Assembly: GCA_016722635.1 (NCBI GenBank) | Contig: JADKIX010000010.1 | Location: forward strand, 1 to 64,000 | Reading direction: 5' to 3' | Length of the DNA stretch: 64,000 nt | Source: Rhodospirillaceae bacterium | GTDB taxonomy: Bacteria; Pseudomonadota; Alphaproteobacteria; JAEUKQ01 | In this document: positions 1-9,682 of the stretch, piece after piece | Numbering within the stretch: position 1 is the stretch's first letter | Layout of the letters: the number at the start of each line of letters is the position of its first letter | Translations under genes and position numbers: made by a program | The notes under the pieces: model-generated | What the model saw: only the letters and a program-made list of their open reading frames with translations | Database searches by the model: none | Told to the model about the DNA's origin: nothing

Positions 1-11
1 TTGTTTTCATT

Positions 12-874
12 TCATTCTCCATTTCTATTAAGTGAGGGTAAATAAATATCCGTGATTAATTCAGAGGCGGCCACTTCACAGAGATATTAATATATTCCTC
101 AAATATTTTAACATCTGCGGCCGCAAAACTGACTAGAGCAGCCATTGGCCGTATAACCATTGATAGGCAGCCCGCATGCTGGCGTAAGGCCCTTGATACG
201 GTAGCACCGCATAATCGCCCCGCAGATCTTGCTATGGATCAAAGGGATTCGATTGGGAGGACTGTTTCGGTGATAATTCCCGCCTGCGAATGTAAATCTT
301 GCTCGGGTGTACGGTACCGGGTCATCAAAATAAACACCGATTGAACGTTGTCCTGGAACAATCCAGTTGTTTGCACCCAACAAACATACAATTGATGAAA
401 ACTTTCCCGACCTGCATGTACGAGCCATGATGATCAATGGCGATAACGGATAAAACGTTACCTGCCGGATGGTCACCTTGTAATCATCCCGTGCTTGGGC
501 ATTTTCCGGAAACAGGAAATTGTTGATGAAGGCCGTTTTTGCGGTGACTGGGCTGGGGAACGCCTGTACGCCTCTTTAAATAAACGATTAAAGGATTGTA
601 AATTAGGGTAACCGCTTTTTGTGGCGATAGCCGCAATAGACAAATCGGTATGCGCCAAATAAGCGGCGGCGCGCTGCGAGCGAGGCGTTTGACAGTGTCT
701 GCAATTGTTTCCCCGATAAGGCGCTGATATAACCGGTGCCAATGATAAGGGGACATGCAAGCAATATCCACTTAATTTCAGTAGATCAAGCGGCTCATCC
801 AGATGGTCGAAGATATAGCCGGTGACCCGGTTCAACCGTTGCACATAATCTTTAACATGCAGGGCTTGGCGCAT
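12..874 (-). pseudogene. AraC-family regulator with C-terminal GyrI-like domain, frameshifted
   Basis: The reconstructed product would be about 285 residues, the usual length of AraC/XylS regulators that carry a GyrI-like small-molecule-binding domain. Pieces in different frames read in order: an N-terminal start (YVQRLNRVTGYIFDHLDEPL), the first helix-turn-helix (SPYHWHRLYQRLIGETIADT), the second (LSIAAIATKSGYPNLQSFNR), then GyrI segments LGANNWIVPGQRSIGVYFDD and, near the end, SELITDIYLPSL before a TGA at 12-14. At least four one-base shifts separate these pieces, so no functional protein is expected. Family assignment is firm from motif order; the former regulon is unknown. Confidence 0.8.
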
Positions 875-945
875 AGATTGTTTCCTTTTCTTTTATCCCG
901 ATCGGATAAAAAATATCGTATATGATGGCGATCAAAACAAAACAG

Positions 946-1437
946 TTAAGCTGAACATTTCACGCCAATGAAAATATCAATAGCACCGGATGGTTGATAT
1001 TTTTCATAATCAGCGACAAATGCCCTTTTCAGGGTTGTTGCCAAATTTCCAACCGCTTTCACCAACCTTCGCAGGCCCCGACCACCGCAAATATTTGGCG
1101 ATTTGAGGGGGATGATGGTTGCAACCAAACCCGCGGGTAATCTCCCAACCTCACTGACCGCAAAGCCACAATTAGGAATAGGCGCAATACCTTGATATTT
1201 CCGAGTTATGCCGAAAATGGGTGCACGCTACGTAAACATCCTGGGAAATTTTATTTGGAATTTTCTAAAACCCCTTCTTGGTAAAATTTTTGCCATCGAG
1301 GTGAGGGGTGGTTTGGAAGGCAACATCGTTGGATGTTTTCAGCCCAACACCCGCACTTTGGATAGGATCTTTTTGGGTGGTTTTGCATCTGTTTGTTCCC
1401 TTTATTTAGTGGATGATAAAGAACCCTACAAATCATT
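946..1437 (-). pseudogene. Unrecognised decayed coding region
   Basis: No family is recognised. On the minus strand the upstream half reads coherently in one frame (IQSAGVGLKTSNDVAFQTTP) until a stop near 1273. A second frame then takes over and runs open through PNCGFAVSEVGRLPAGLVAT and ADYEKYQPSGAIDIFIGVKC to a stop at 946-948. Protein-like composition spread over two frames suggests a pseudogene of about 150 residues or more. A 61-residue minus-strand open frame overlapping its 5' half looks like a chance shadow. Confidence that this was once a gene is low to moderate. Confidence 0.35.
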
Positions 1438-1620
1438 GTTTTTGTGAAATCTTGCGGTATTGCATTCTAACCAAGATCAGGGGCAATTTTTTGAAATGGG
1501 CGAAAATTTGCTTGATGCCAATATTAATATATATAATAGTTAGATCAACATCTTGTCGTTTTGCCTGATGGATAAGGTAAGTCAGTAATTGAATTTAAAA
1601 AATTGATACAGGGGAAAATC

Positions 1621-1960
1621 AAGAAAAATTTAGCCACCATATCTTTCGTAACGGCTGGGCCTTCCTTGAGTGCTGCTTAAAGTGAAACTCCTGAGAGAAA
1701 GTTGCCCGTAAAGCCCGTGAGTTTTGTGTGGCGATGGGAAACCAGATATTTCACCTAGGAAAAGCTGATCCAGCCCGTTTCCAAAAATCACTTAGATAAA
1801 GGTACTGCGCCGCACATGACAGAAAAGAACCTGCGCCGTTTAAAAAACTAACAACCACTTTACCCAAAGAGGGGCTTTTAAAGGCGACCTGCATAAGCGC
1901 TTTCCCAACCGAAGTGGATAATATATATCGATGGCAAGCCGTTAATGGGTAGCAGTGATA
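1621..1960 (+). pseudogene. Possible coding remnants, function unknown
   Basis: Short protein-like stretches occur on the plus strand in changing frames: NLATISFVTAGPSLSAA, then KVARKAREFCVAMGNQIFHL and GKADPARFQKSLR, then a run ending in TEVDNIYRWQAVNG. Stops interrupt every frame and no start or ribosome-binding site is convincing. The segments could be remains of one gene, or chance. No family is recognised. The rest of 1440-2040 shows nothing else. Confidence 0.2.
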
Positions 1961-2042
1961 GGAACAAGGGCTAACTAGATATTGGGAACATTTAGTAGGT
2001 CAGCCCCTTATTTAAAATCTCAAAACAATTAGCAATCTTTGC

Positions 2043-2461
2043 TTAAGAGGGCTGTGGCACCGCTTGTTGGTGGAGGGCAGTGAGAATTTTTGGAAGCTCA
2101 CTTTTCGGAATTGCCAAAAAATCCAGATTTTCATCAATTAAAACCGCTTGGCGGTTATCAGCGCTGACGGCGGCCAAGCCAATTGGTTGATTGGATCCGG
2201 TTGATAGGATGTTGGGATTTTCTGTTGATTGCAGTACATCCGTTTCATAATCACCCGAATGAAATCAATAAACACACAAACTATCTCGGCATTTCGGCCG
2301 TCGCTAGTGCTTAAATGGGCGTCACAAGCCATAATGAACTTGCTTTTACAAGAGCCTTTGGTAATACTGCCCAGCCGGTCAACGGTCCAATTATCCCCTA
2401 TGCGCCAATCATCCCAAAGATTTGGCCCCGAAGTATTTTTAATCCTGTTTTCCAAAACCAA
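2043..2461 (-). pseudogene. Hypothetical protein with one frameshift
   Basis: The first frame (from 2461) encodes a soluble-looking segment containing GDNWTVDRLGSITKGS and MACDAHLSTSDGRNAEIVCV. At a GGG run near 2256 the coherent reading moves to another frame, giving GDYETDVLQSTENPNILSTG, then AVSADNRQAVLIDENLDFLA and ELPKILTALHQQ, with a stop at 2043-2045. The restored protein would be about 138 residues without membrane segments or a signal peptide. The family is not recognised. One indel is enough to restore the whole frame. Confidence 0.55.
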
Positions 2462-2639
2462 CCCCCTCCTTAAAAAGGCAAAAAGTAGGATTTATGGGGG
2501 ATAATTTAGATCCTATCTCTTATACCAGGCATTTTCAATGCGCCGGTCGAGTATGAACGATATGGAAGGCAACCGCGCCTATAATTCCCCGGGTTAGGAA
2601 AGGAAGAAAGAAAGCGAAGGAATAGCGATCGTATCCAAA

Positions 2640-3290
2640 TAATATAGAATAGGATCGTGTCGAAATTTAATCCTTGGGGATAGGTGGCCAGCATCGATGG
2701 GCGTTTGCTAAATTCCTGATACCAGGCATTGAGTTTTGCATAATCCTTGTGCCAATTGTCGGTTGGGAAACGGAAATCGATATACCCCAAAGCGGCGGCC
2801 AAGGAAAATTCACCAATCGTTGGTTCTTTACTGAAATGTTTAGCCTCATGTTCGGCGGCTTTCAGGCTGCTTTTGAACTTTATTCCGCTGCAGGGTTAGA
2901 AAATCAGCCCATTGTAAGTTGGTTGGGCGCATGTGGGTTTCAATGCGTTGGGCAACAGCGGCTTCCAATAAACCATCGGCCAAAGCATGCAAGCGCAAAG
3001 CCCGATATTTCGCAGGGTTGCTGGTTGGGAATAATTTCCCTTGCGCCATGTCATTCAAATATTCGCAAATAACGATAGAATCATAAAGCACCATGCCATC
3101 CGCGGTGGGTTAAGCGGAACCTTGCCCAACGGATTTTCAGGGGCGATGCCTTGCACCCAATTATCCCGGATCGGGGCAATTATTTCAATTTATCAACCAG
3201 TTTTAATTCATGGGCAACCAGCATCACTTTGCGGCCGTAAGGGGTGGTGCTGGACGTGCGCAGTTTCATTTTATGGGAAGTATCAACCAT
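2640..3290 (-). pseudogene. Glutathione S-transferase, frameshifted
   Basis: The pieces follow the order of a bacterial glutathione S-transferase. The thioredoxin-like N-terminus is MKLRTSSTTPYGRKVMLVAH followed by HELKLVDKL. After shifts comes the GSH-binding region MVLYDSIVICEYLNDMAQGK (the D-S-x-x-I motif is seen), then the helical domain with ALRLHALADGLLEAAVAQR and, in yet another frame, FSLAAALGYIDFRFPTDNWH and WYQEFSKRPSM. At least three frame changes occur (near 3190, 3110 and 2850). The enzyme would conjugate glutathione to electrophiles but is certainly inactive here. The exact 3' end is uncertain. Confidence 0.8.
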
Positions 3291-3666
3291 TGGATAGTCT
3301 CCTGAAAATAGAGATGAATGTCGAAGCGTGGATTAAAATAATCCATCCCCACGATGGCCTAGTTTGTTAAAAACTGCAACAGGGGGGTATATCAGGCGCT
3401 CTAGGACGATCTAATCCCCTGCAAAATTCTGAAAATCTTATGTACCATCACATCATATGGAAAAACAGTGAAATGTTTTGATCTGTGATATTCCTGCCGG
3501 ATGAACAAGCAATCTTCTATGTCTTGTCTTGATGGCGGATTAGGGGTTGCCATTCGATGTCGGCTTAGATAAGTTGTTGGCAATGCTGTATCAATTGTCT
3601 GAAATTGGCTTTGGGAACCAACAGCCCGTTTTATCAATAATAATAACAATATTGGGAGGATAAACG
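3291..3666. other. Intergenic stretch, no gene recognised
   Basis: This 376-base gap lies between the start of the decayed GST and the start of the decayed hisC. A 93-codon minus-strand open frame (3401-3682) has no recognisable motif or convincing start. The only clear signal is a ribosome-binding site (GGGAGG, about 3654-3659) ahead of the hisC start at 3667. Confidence 0.4.
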
Positions 3667-4804
3667 ATGACAGTTCCAGCAAGACCAGGCTTAAACGTTT
3701 TATCTGCCTACGTTCCAGGTGTGAGGCAAAATTACCAGGCTATGCCAACCCCATCCGTTTGGCATCAACGAAAATGCCTTGGGGCCAGCCCCAAGGCAAT
3801 GGAAGCCTTTTTCTAAGGTTGCGTCTCAGTTACATCGGTATCCGGATCCATCTGCCCGCTTATTGCGTGAAACCCTTGCCAAAAAATTTCAATTGGATGT
3901 GCACAGGATTGTTTGCAGCGCCGGTTCCGATGAATTAATTGAATTAATTGCGCAAGGATATGCGGGCCCTGGGGATGAAGTTATTTATAGCCAATATGGT
4001 TTATGAAATATGCCATCACCATCATCAGCGTGGGCGCCAAACCCGTGATGATACCTGAGAGAAATTTCACGGCCCAAGTGGATGACATCTTGGCCGCTGT
4101 GAATGCGCGTACCAAAATTGTTTTCTTGGCCAATCCCAATAACCCCACCGGCAGTATGTTAGCAGCCAGCGATATCCGTCGCCTGCATCAAGGATTGCCT
4201 CCCTATGTGTTATTGGTGTTGGACGCAGCCTATGCGGATTATGTGGATGATAAGACCTATGAGGCGGGCTATCAATTAGCCAGCAACAGCGAAAACGTCA
4301 TTGTCTTGCGGACTTTTTCAAAGATTTATGCGTTGGCGGCCTTACGAGTTGGCTGGGCTTATGCCCATCCCTCTGTCATTGACATTATTAATCGTATCCG
4401 TGGGCCTTTCACCTTGTCTGCCCCCGCCCAGTCTGCAGCTTGTGCCGCCTTGGAGGATGAAGCGCATGTGAGCGCGCGCGTCAGCACAACCGGCAATATT
4501 TGCCTTGGTTCCGCAAGCACATGCTGGAGATGGGTTTGCAGGTATTGCCAAGCGCCGGTAATTTTGTGTTGGTACGTTTTTCGGAGGGGAGCAAACCGCA
4601 ACAAAGGCAACTCGGAAATCAAAAGCCCTTGACGTCAAAAACTACTTAAACCAGCAAGGCATTATTATCCGCCCCCTTGATGCTTACGGCTTACAGGACT
4701 GTTTGCGGATTACCATCGGCACGGCTGAGGAAATGAAAACAGTCGTCCAAAAGCTAAAAGACTACCAAAGCCGCCATCAACATCTTCGACAATCGGCCGG
4801 GTAA
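3667..4804 (+). pseudogene. hisC: Histidinol-phosphate aminotransferase, multiply frameshifted
   Basis: This is a PLP-dependent class II aminotransferase of the HisC type, which would convert histidinol phosphate and glutamate in histidine synthesis and often also serves Phe/Tyr synthesis. In order: start MTVPARPGLNVLSAYVPG after a good ribosome-binding site, GASPKAMEAF, HRYPDPSARLLRETLAKKF, IVCSAGSDELIELIAQGYAG, FLANPNNPTGS, VLDAAYADYVDD, the PLP-lysine motif TFSKIYALAALRVGWAYAHP, and the C-terminus NQQGIIIRPLDAYGLQDCLR. Breaks occur near 3760, 3793 (T5, one T too many), 4003, 4480 and 4600, so several independent indels are present. A neighbouring tyrosine-pathway dehydrogenase gene, common in relatives, is not seen. 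Confidence 0.88.
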
Positions 4805-4951
4805 TCCCGGACACGGTTTATAAGAAAACTTCCTTCATTGTTTTTCTTATCAACGGATAGGCGGGGTGCCCTTACCCAGGGATGATTCTTTCCTTGCATT
4901 TACCACTTTTACTTATTATTGACACTTTCTAAACAATGGGAGACATTCATC

Positions 4952-6378
4952 ATGACATCTAAGTTTAATTTTAACGGCCGGATTATAATGATTGGATATG
5001 GGTCCGTTGGCCGCTGTACTTTGGCTATGATAGCAGAAAATTTTGATATGCCTTTAAGCAACATCATCATTATTGACGGGCAAGACCAAAGCCATATCAT
5101 CGCCCCTTACGTCCAGCGCGGCGTTCAATATCTGGTTAATCCTTTGTACCGGGAAAATCTGGATAAAGTTCTTGATGACCGTGTGGGCGGCGGCGATATT
5201 ATGCTAAACTTAAGCGTGGATGTCAGCTCTGTCGATTTAATGGATTGGTGCCAAAAACACCGGGTATTATATTTAGATACCTGCATTGAACCTTGGGATG
5301 GGTATTATGATAACCCCAAAATCCCCGTGAGCAAACGCAGCAACTATTATTTGCGTTATGAGGCGATCCAGCGGGCAAAGAAATGGCGTAAACCGGCGAT
5401 GAGCGCCCTTTTAACCCATGGGGCTAATCCGGGGCTTATCAGCCATTTTGCTAAAGCTGGGTTACTTGAAATTGCCAGCAGAAAACTAAAGGCCTTTAAG
5501 GATCAGCCAAAAACCCAGCAAGCATGGGCTGCTTTAGCCCAGCAATTAGGGGTTAAGGTGATCCAGGTGGCGGAGCATGACACCCAAATTGCCAATCGCC
5601 CTAAACGCCCGGGTGAGTTTGTGAACACTTGGAGTATTGATGGCTTTTACAGCGAAGGCATGCAACCAGCTGAGATGGGTTGGGGGACGCATGAAAAGAA
5701 AATGCCAAAAGATGGCTTCCATCATCGGGTGGGATCACGTTCTTCCATTTATTTGGGGCAACCAGGACTGATTACCCAAGTGAATTCATGGACACCGGTC
5801 AGTGGGCCTATGAAGGCCTATTGCATTACCCATGGCGAAGCTATTAGCCTGAGTGAATATTTAACTTTAAAGCAGGGGAAAAAGTGATGTACCGGCCTAC
5901 GGTATATTATGCGTATCATCCCTGCAACGATGCGGTTCTCAGTATGCGTGAAGTAGCCATGCGCGATAGCTGGACATTGCAACCTAATAAGCGTTTGTTA
6001 AATGAGGAAATTATCGAGGGTGGGGATGAATTAGGCGCCTTGCTACTCGGGGATCATGGCGGCTTGTGGTTTGGCTCCATTCTAGATCATCAGACCGCAC
6101 GCCAAATGTTAAAAGGTAAATTCAGTGCCACCTCTTTGCAAATTGCCGCGCCAGTGATGGCAGGGGCGATGTGGTTGATTAAGAATCCGGAACTGGGTTT
6201 ATTAGAACCGGAACATTTGGATTATCAGGAAATCATCGAAATATGCCGGCCATATTTGGGTAAAATAGTGGGGGTGTGGACAGATTGGACACCGCTGCAG
6301 GGGCATTACCGTTTATTCCGGGAAAAGGGTTTAAATCTAAACGACCCCTGGCAGTTCCAAAATTTCCGCGTCAGCTGA
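4952..6378 (+). pseudogene. hss: Homospermidine synthase, split by one frameshift
   Basis: Homospermidine synthase makes sym-homospermidine from putrescine and/or spermidine with NAD. The N-terminal Rossmann motif is visible (IIMIGYGSVGRCTL), followed by LNLSVDVSSVDLMDWCQ, YLDTCIEPWDGYY and THGANPGLISHFAK. ATG 4952 is preferred because GGGAGA lies about nine bases upstream. The first frame ends at 5887 after LTLKQGKK; the rest (PTVYYAYHPCNDAVLSMRE to NDPWQFQNFRVS) continues in the frame displaced by one base. Adding one base in the GGGGAAAAA run at 5876-5884 restores about 476 residues, the normal family length. The downstream piece begins with its own ATG at 5884, but as the C-terminal third of the enzyme it is unlikely to act alone. 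A sequencing slip in this homopolymer is the main alternative. Confidence 0.9.
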
Positions 6379-6391
6379 GGAATACATAAAT

Positions 6392-6429
6392 GGCCCCTGT
6401 CTTTTAAAGGCAGGGTTAAAGATAGGGCC
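6392..6429. terminator. Hairpin between convergent genes
   Basis: An imperfect inverted repeat (GGCCCCTGTCTTTT against AAAGATAGGGCC) lies between the ends of the convergent hss and DUF2125 genes. It is placed as expected for a two-way terminator. There is no long T tract, so termination is inferred from position and stem strength. Confidence 0.45.
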
Positions 6430-6462
6430 TATGACCATATGGGCGATCAGAAAGGTCTGTTT

Positions 6463-7605
6463 TTACAAAAATATCTTTGTGGGGAAGAGGCTTAGGAAAT
6501 AAAACCAATCAATCCTTTGCAAGTGATACAAAGTAATGGGTCCCCAGCTGATTATTTGGTTTTCAATCGATAGCTTAACGGCGATGAAACTATTGTCTAA
6601 ATTGCCCTGGGCTGCTGCCAAAAGCTCGCTGGTATCTTGGATCCTGTTTTGCGTTTCTTCATCCCAAGAACCAACTTGGAAAAAGCTTTGCAGTAAATTA
6701 TCATATCCATATAACTGGAAATAAACGTCGCTTTGCGGTTGTAATTGTTCATCCAACTGAATGGCCACTTGATTGGCCACCACGCTCCATTTCTGCGTCA
6801 GGACAAGTAAGTTTTCTATCAGTATTTTTCCTGCGGATTTTTGCCAATTTACCAATTTTTCCAAGAAATTTTTCCCCTGCCATGGGCCTTTGGCCGAAGC
6901 GTATAAAATGACAATGGGAATAGGGCCAGATAGGAAAGGGGTGGAAACCCCCGGTAAGCTAATCACTTGAAACTGGCTAATAACAAGCCATTCAGGCTGG
7001 TTAGGAAAATGGGTTAGGATAATTTGTCCCTCTTTAATGGTTACGGAAGGCGTTGCTTGACCGGCTTGGGCACTAAGGGCAATATCGGTTGCATGGATTT
7101 CAGCACTTTTTAATTTACCGTCAAATCCCAAATAGCTGAAAATAGTGGCATTGGCAGAAACCAGCGAGCGTTGCCCATTCACGGTTATTTCTTGCTGGGC
7201 ATTTCGGATGATTAATTTGACATCGATCGGGCGCCAGGCGGTCGCAATTAACTTGATGCTGTCGGCCTTCAAAGACCATGGATTGGGGGTATCAAAATAA
7301 GCAATATTGATATCTGGTATCACCATCGTGAAACTATAAGGAAACCCCTTCACCGTGATAGTGGGGGGCATTATCGCTTTGAATCCGTTCGCTTGCAAAA
7401 GCGGCTGCAATTTTGGCCAATATTTTTCAATCAGGCTTGCAGCAATACACCAATATGCTATATATGCGGTGCAGCAAATTAATGGCAGCATAAGGATACC
7501 GTAAGAAACCCGCCATAGGATGCGCTTAGGACTAGACACGGATATGAACCCCTTTTTCATTTTTAAAGGTTTCAGCCAATTTGTTGTCTTTAATCCTATC
7601 CCCAT
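6463..7605 (-). CDS. DUF2125 family protein
   Basis: This 380-residue protein has a short cytoplasmic N-terminus, one membrane segment at about residues 28-55 (ILMLPLICCTAYIAYWCIAA) and a long beta-rich domain probably exposed to the periplasm. The membrane-proximal pattern AYWCIAASLIEKYWPKLQPL, then NGFKA, then TVKGFPYSFTM matches the start of the alphaproteobacterial DUF2125 family, which has no established function. The frame is fully intact although genes on both sides are broken. A later start at MKKGFIS (about residue 16) is possible. It converges on hss. Confidence 0.75.
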   Translation of the reverse strand: MGIGLKTTNWLKPLKMKKGFISVSSPKRILWRVSYGILMLPLICCTAYIAYWCIAASLIEKYWPKLQPLLQANGFKAIMPPTITVKGFPYSFTMVIPDINIAYFDTPNPWSLKADSIKLIATAWRPIDVKLIIRNAQQEITVNGQRSLVSANATIFSYLGFDGKLKSAEIHATDIALSAQAGQATPSVTIKEGQIILTHFPNQPEWLVISQFQVISLPGVSTPFLSGPIPIVILYASAKGPWQGKNFLEKLVNWQKSAGKILIENLLVLTQKWSVVANQVAIQLDEQLQPQSDVYFQLYGYDNLLQSFFQVGSWDEETQNRIQDTSELLAAAQGNLDNSFIAVKLSIENQIISWGPITLYHLQRIDWFYFLSLFPTKIFL

Positions 7606-7708
7606 AATTTTGAACTATGAGATATAAGGGGTTCCTTACTGAAAAAGGCAGACGAGCAATTTTGCCAAAAAAACTAATTATACGCCATATTGGCTAGAAA
7701 GAATACGG

Positions 7709-8634
7709 ATGTCCAGTAGTCAATCTCCTGCCGGTACTTCTATCAAAAAGCAGCACTTATTTTTTCCATTCTATTTGTTCTGTTATGGAGCACGGGGTTT
7801 ATCGTTGCCAAAATTGGCTTGCGCTATGCAGGTCCGTTTACCTTTATTTTAATACGGATGGGAATTGCCATTGTGATTATGGGAATTTTTGCCTTGGTCA
7901 TGAAAGCCCGCTGGCCACGGCAGCTTAAAACTATCTGGCATTTGGCCGTTGCCGGTGTTTTAACCCATGCTGTTTATTTGGGTGCTTCCTGGTCTGCGGT
8001 TGCCCAAGAAGTGCCGGTGGGGATAGTGGCGATTATTGCAGGCCTACAACCCCTCGTTACCAGTGTTTTGGCAGGCCCCATGTTGGGTGAAAAAACCACC
8101 CAACGACAGTGGATTGGCCTCCTGGTTGGGTTTTTAGGCATTTTTATTATTGTTGAACCTAGGCTACAAGCAGCCATTGTGTCTTTTCAAGGGATTGCGT
8201 TGGCAGTTTTTGCTTTGTTGGGTATCACTTTGGGGACTTTATACCAAAAACGTTTTTGCCGGAATATTGATTTAAGGTCTGGACAAGTCATCCAGTTGGT
8301 TGCGGCATCCTTGGTCATATGGCCTTGGGTTTATTGGATGCAGGAAAGACCGGTTGAATGGTCGGGAGAGTTTGTTTTTTCCCTATTTTGGATGTCAGTC
8401 GTGTTATCGGGCATTGCCATCACTTTGCTTACCTGGTTGATTTATAACGCCCCTGCGGCTTCAGTGGTCGTATTATTTTATGTCACACCGCCGTTGGCAA
8501 CGGTTTATGCCTATATTATTTTGGGGGAAAATCTGGGTTGGTTGGGGATCGTTGGCATGGCTATTACCATTTCAGGCTTGACATTGACCATTACCAAAAA
8601 GGTACCGAAAAAACATCATCATCAGCCGTTATAG
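7709..8634 (+). pseudogene. EamA/DMT-family transporter with N-terminal frameshift
   Basis: This is a ten-helix drug/metabolite transporter (EamA repeats). The intact part from 7819 covers helices 2-10, with hydrophobic segments, the turn ASWSAVAQEVPVGIVAII, LGEKTTQRQWIGLLVGFLGI at the end of repeat 1 and VVVLFYVTPPLATVYAYIIL in repeat 2. The natural start looks like ATG 7709 (MSSSQSPAGTSIKKQHLFF), but helix 1 (FVLLWSTGFIVAKIGLRYAG) is in a frame one base away; one base missing around the T6 run at 7757-7762 explains this. Translation from 7819 would give 271 residues lacking helix 1, so function is doubtful. Substrate cannot be predicted. Confidence 0.75.
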
Positions 8635-8777
8635 GCGTTTTAGGTTGGCTCATCCGTCGAGGGGCGGTTTCTTCAGTCGCCGTGATTTTTTATATTATTC
8701 CGCCCTTAACAGCCCGTTTATCCAAGAAAGCAACTATTCCTTCTGTTCTTGCCGAACCAATCGCCATCAAGCAGTAG
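8635..8777 (+). pseudogene. Fragment of a second EamA transporter
   Basis: Right after the first transporter, in another frame, the sequence encodes WLIRRGAVSSVAVIFYIIPP followed by LTA. This is the typical ninth-helix region of an EamA protein and differs from the corresponding FYVTPPLATVYAY of the upstream gene, so it is a paralogue fragment and not a frameshifted copy of the same segment. No start or complete helix set is present. It suggests a former tandem pair reduced by deletion. Confidence 0.5.
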
Positions 8778-9122
8778 CATCAGCATAAATTTGCGTAAGG
8801 GTCATTTTCATTAACATGTTTGTTAGGATTATAGGTTCGGTATCCTATTCATGAAGTCTCCTGATCTAATGGGTATCTCTGCATAAATGCTTATTCTGCC
8901 TCATGGGTTCTTCGCCAAAGAACTTAAATTCTAACCGGTTATTTTATTAAAAAACGGTAAAAAATAATTTCTTGCCAAGGCGATTAAATTATGGTAGTGC
9001 TCACATATCAATCATCCTTAATATTCAAGGGTGGGCTTATGGCCCGCCTTTTTTGTTAGGGGCGTGTTTTAACATATTTAGCTGATAAGCTACTGAGGAA
9101 TTTATTTAATCTTCAGGCGGAA
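8778..9122 (+). promoter_or_regulatory. Leader region of the rimP-nusA-infB operon
   Basis: This 345-base gene-free stretch precedes rimP. Apart from the attenuator-like hairpin at 9029-9054 it holds no open frame of note. The promoter of the large translation operon is expected here, but no convincing -35/-10 pair was identified. A purine-rich ribosome-binding site (AGGCGGA) lies just ahead of ATG 9123. Confidence 0.5.
9029..9054 (+). terminator. rimP-leader hairpin with T tract (attenuator candidate)
   Basis: GGGTGGGC, loop TTAT, GGCCCGCC and then six T form an intrinsic-terminator-like hairpin about 70 bases before rimP. Similar hairpins precede rimP-nusA operons in many proteobacteria, where NusA autoregulation through readthrough has been proposed. 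Here that role is inferred from position. It could alternatively end transcription from upstream. Confidence 0.65.
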
Positions 9123-9659
9123 ATGAAGAATATCGAACCTATTCAACAATTATTAGAGCCTTCTTTAAACCAGAGAGGCTATGAGCTAATCCAAATCAAG
9201 TGGCAGCAAGGTCGTTTAGCTGTTCTGCAGGTTATGGTGGAACATCAAAATTTGGAACCATTAACCATGAAGGATTGCGTTAGCTTAACTAGGTTAATCT
9301 CAACCATTTTAGATGTCAGTGATCCGATCTCCCATGCGTACAGCTTGGAAGTGGGTTCACCTGGGATTGACCGCCCCTTGGTCAAAAAACAGGATTTTCA
9401 GCGGTTTGCGGATCAAGACGTTTGGTTGGAAACAGAAGGGCTGGGCCAGAAACCTAAAAGATGGCAGGGAAAAATTTTAGGTGTTAAAGGGGACGATATT
9501 TTATTGCAGGTAGAAAATGAAGCACAGCCGGTGGAGTTGCCTTACCAATCTATCCGCCAGGCGCATTTGCAGATTGAAAAGAAATTGCTTGGCAAGCCGC
9601 CTAAGCCGGGCTTGAAAAATAATCCAAAGACAAAAAAACCTTCCAAACCGAATAACTAA
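9123..9659 (+). CDS. rimP: Ribosome maturation factor RimP
   Basis: RimP assists maturation of the 30S subunit. The 178-residue product shows the family pattern: an N-terminal alpha/beta domain with LEPSLNQRGYELIQIKW, MKDCVSLTRLISTILDVSD and YSLEVGSPGIDRPLVKKQDF, then a C-terminal SH3-like barrel around residues 90-150. The Lys/Pro/Asn-rich tail (from about residue 155) is an extension not needed for the fold. It is the first gene of the rimP-nusA-infB-rbfA-truB-rpsO-pnp series and lies 23 bases before nusA. Confidence 0.95.
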   Translation: MKNIEPIQQLLEPSLNQRGYELIQIKWQQGRLAVLQVMVEHQNLEPLTMKDCVSLTRLISTILDVSDPISHAYSLEVGSPGIDRPLVKKQDFQRFADQDVWLETEGLGQKPKRWQGKILGVKGDDILLQVENEAQPVELPYQSIRQAHLQIEKKLLGKPPKPGLKNNPKTKKPSKPNN

Positions 9660-9682
9660 TATAATGGGTAGGATATAGAAAT

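Noticed and set aside
5884..6378. Independent 164-residue gene after hss
   Set aside because: Its sequence is the normal C-terminal third of homospermidine synthase and continues it in the shifted frame, so it is part of the same gene.
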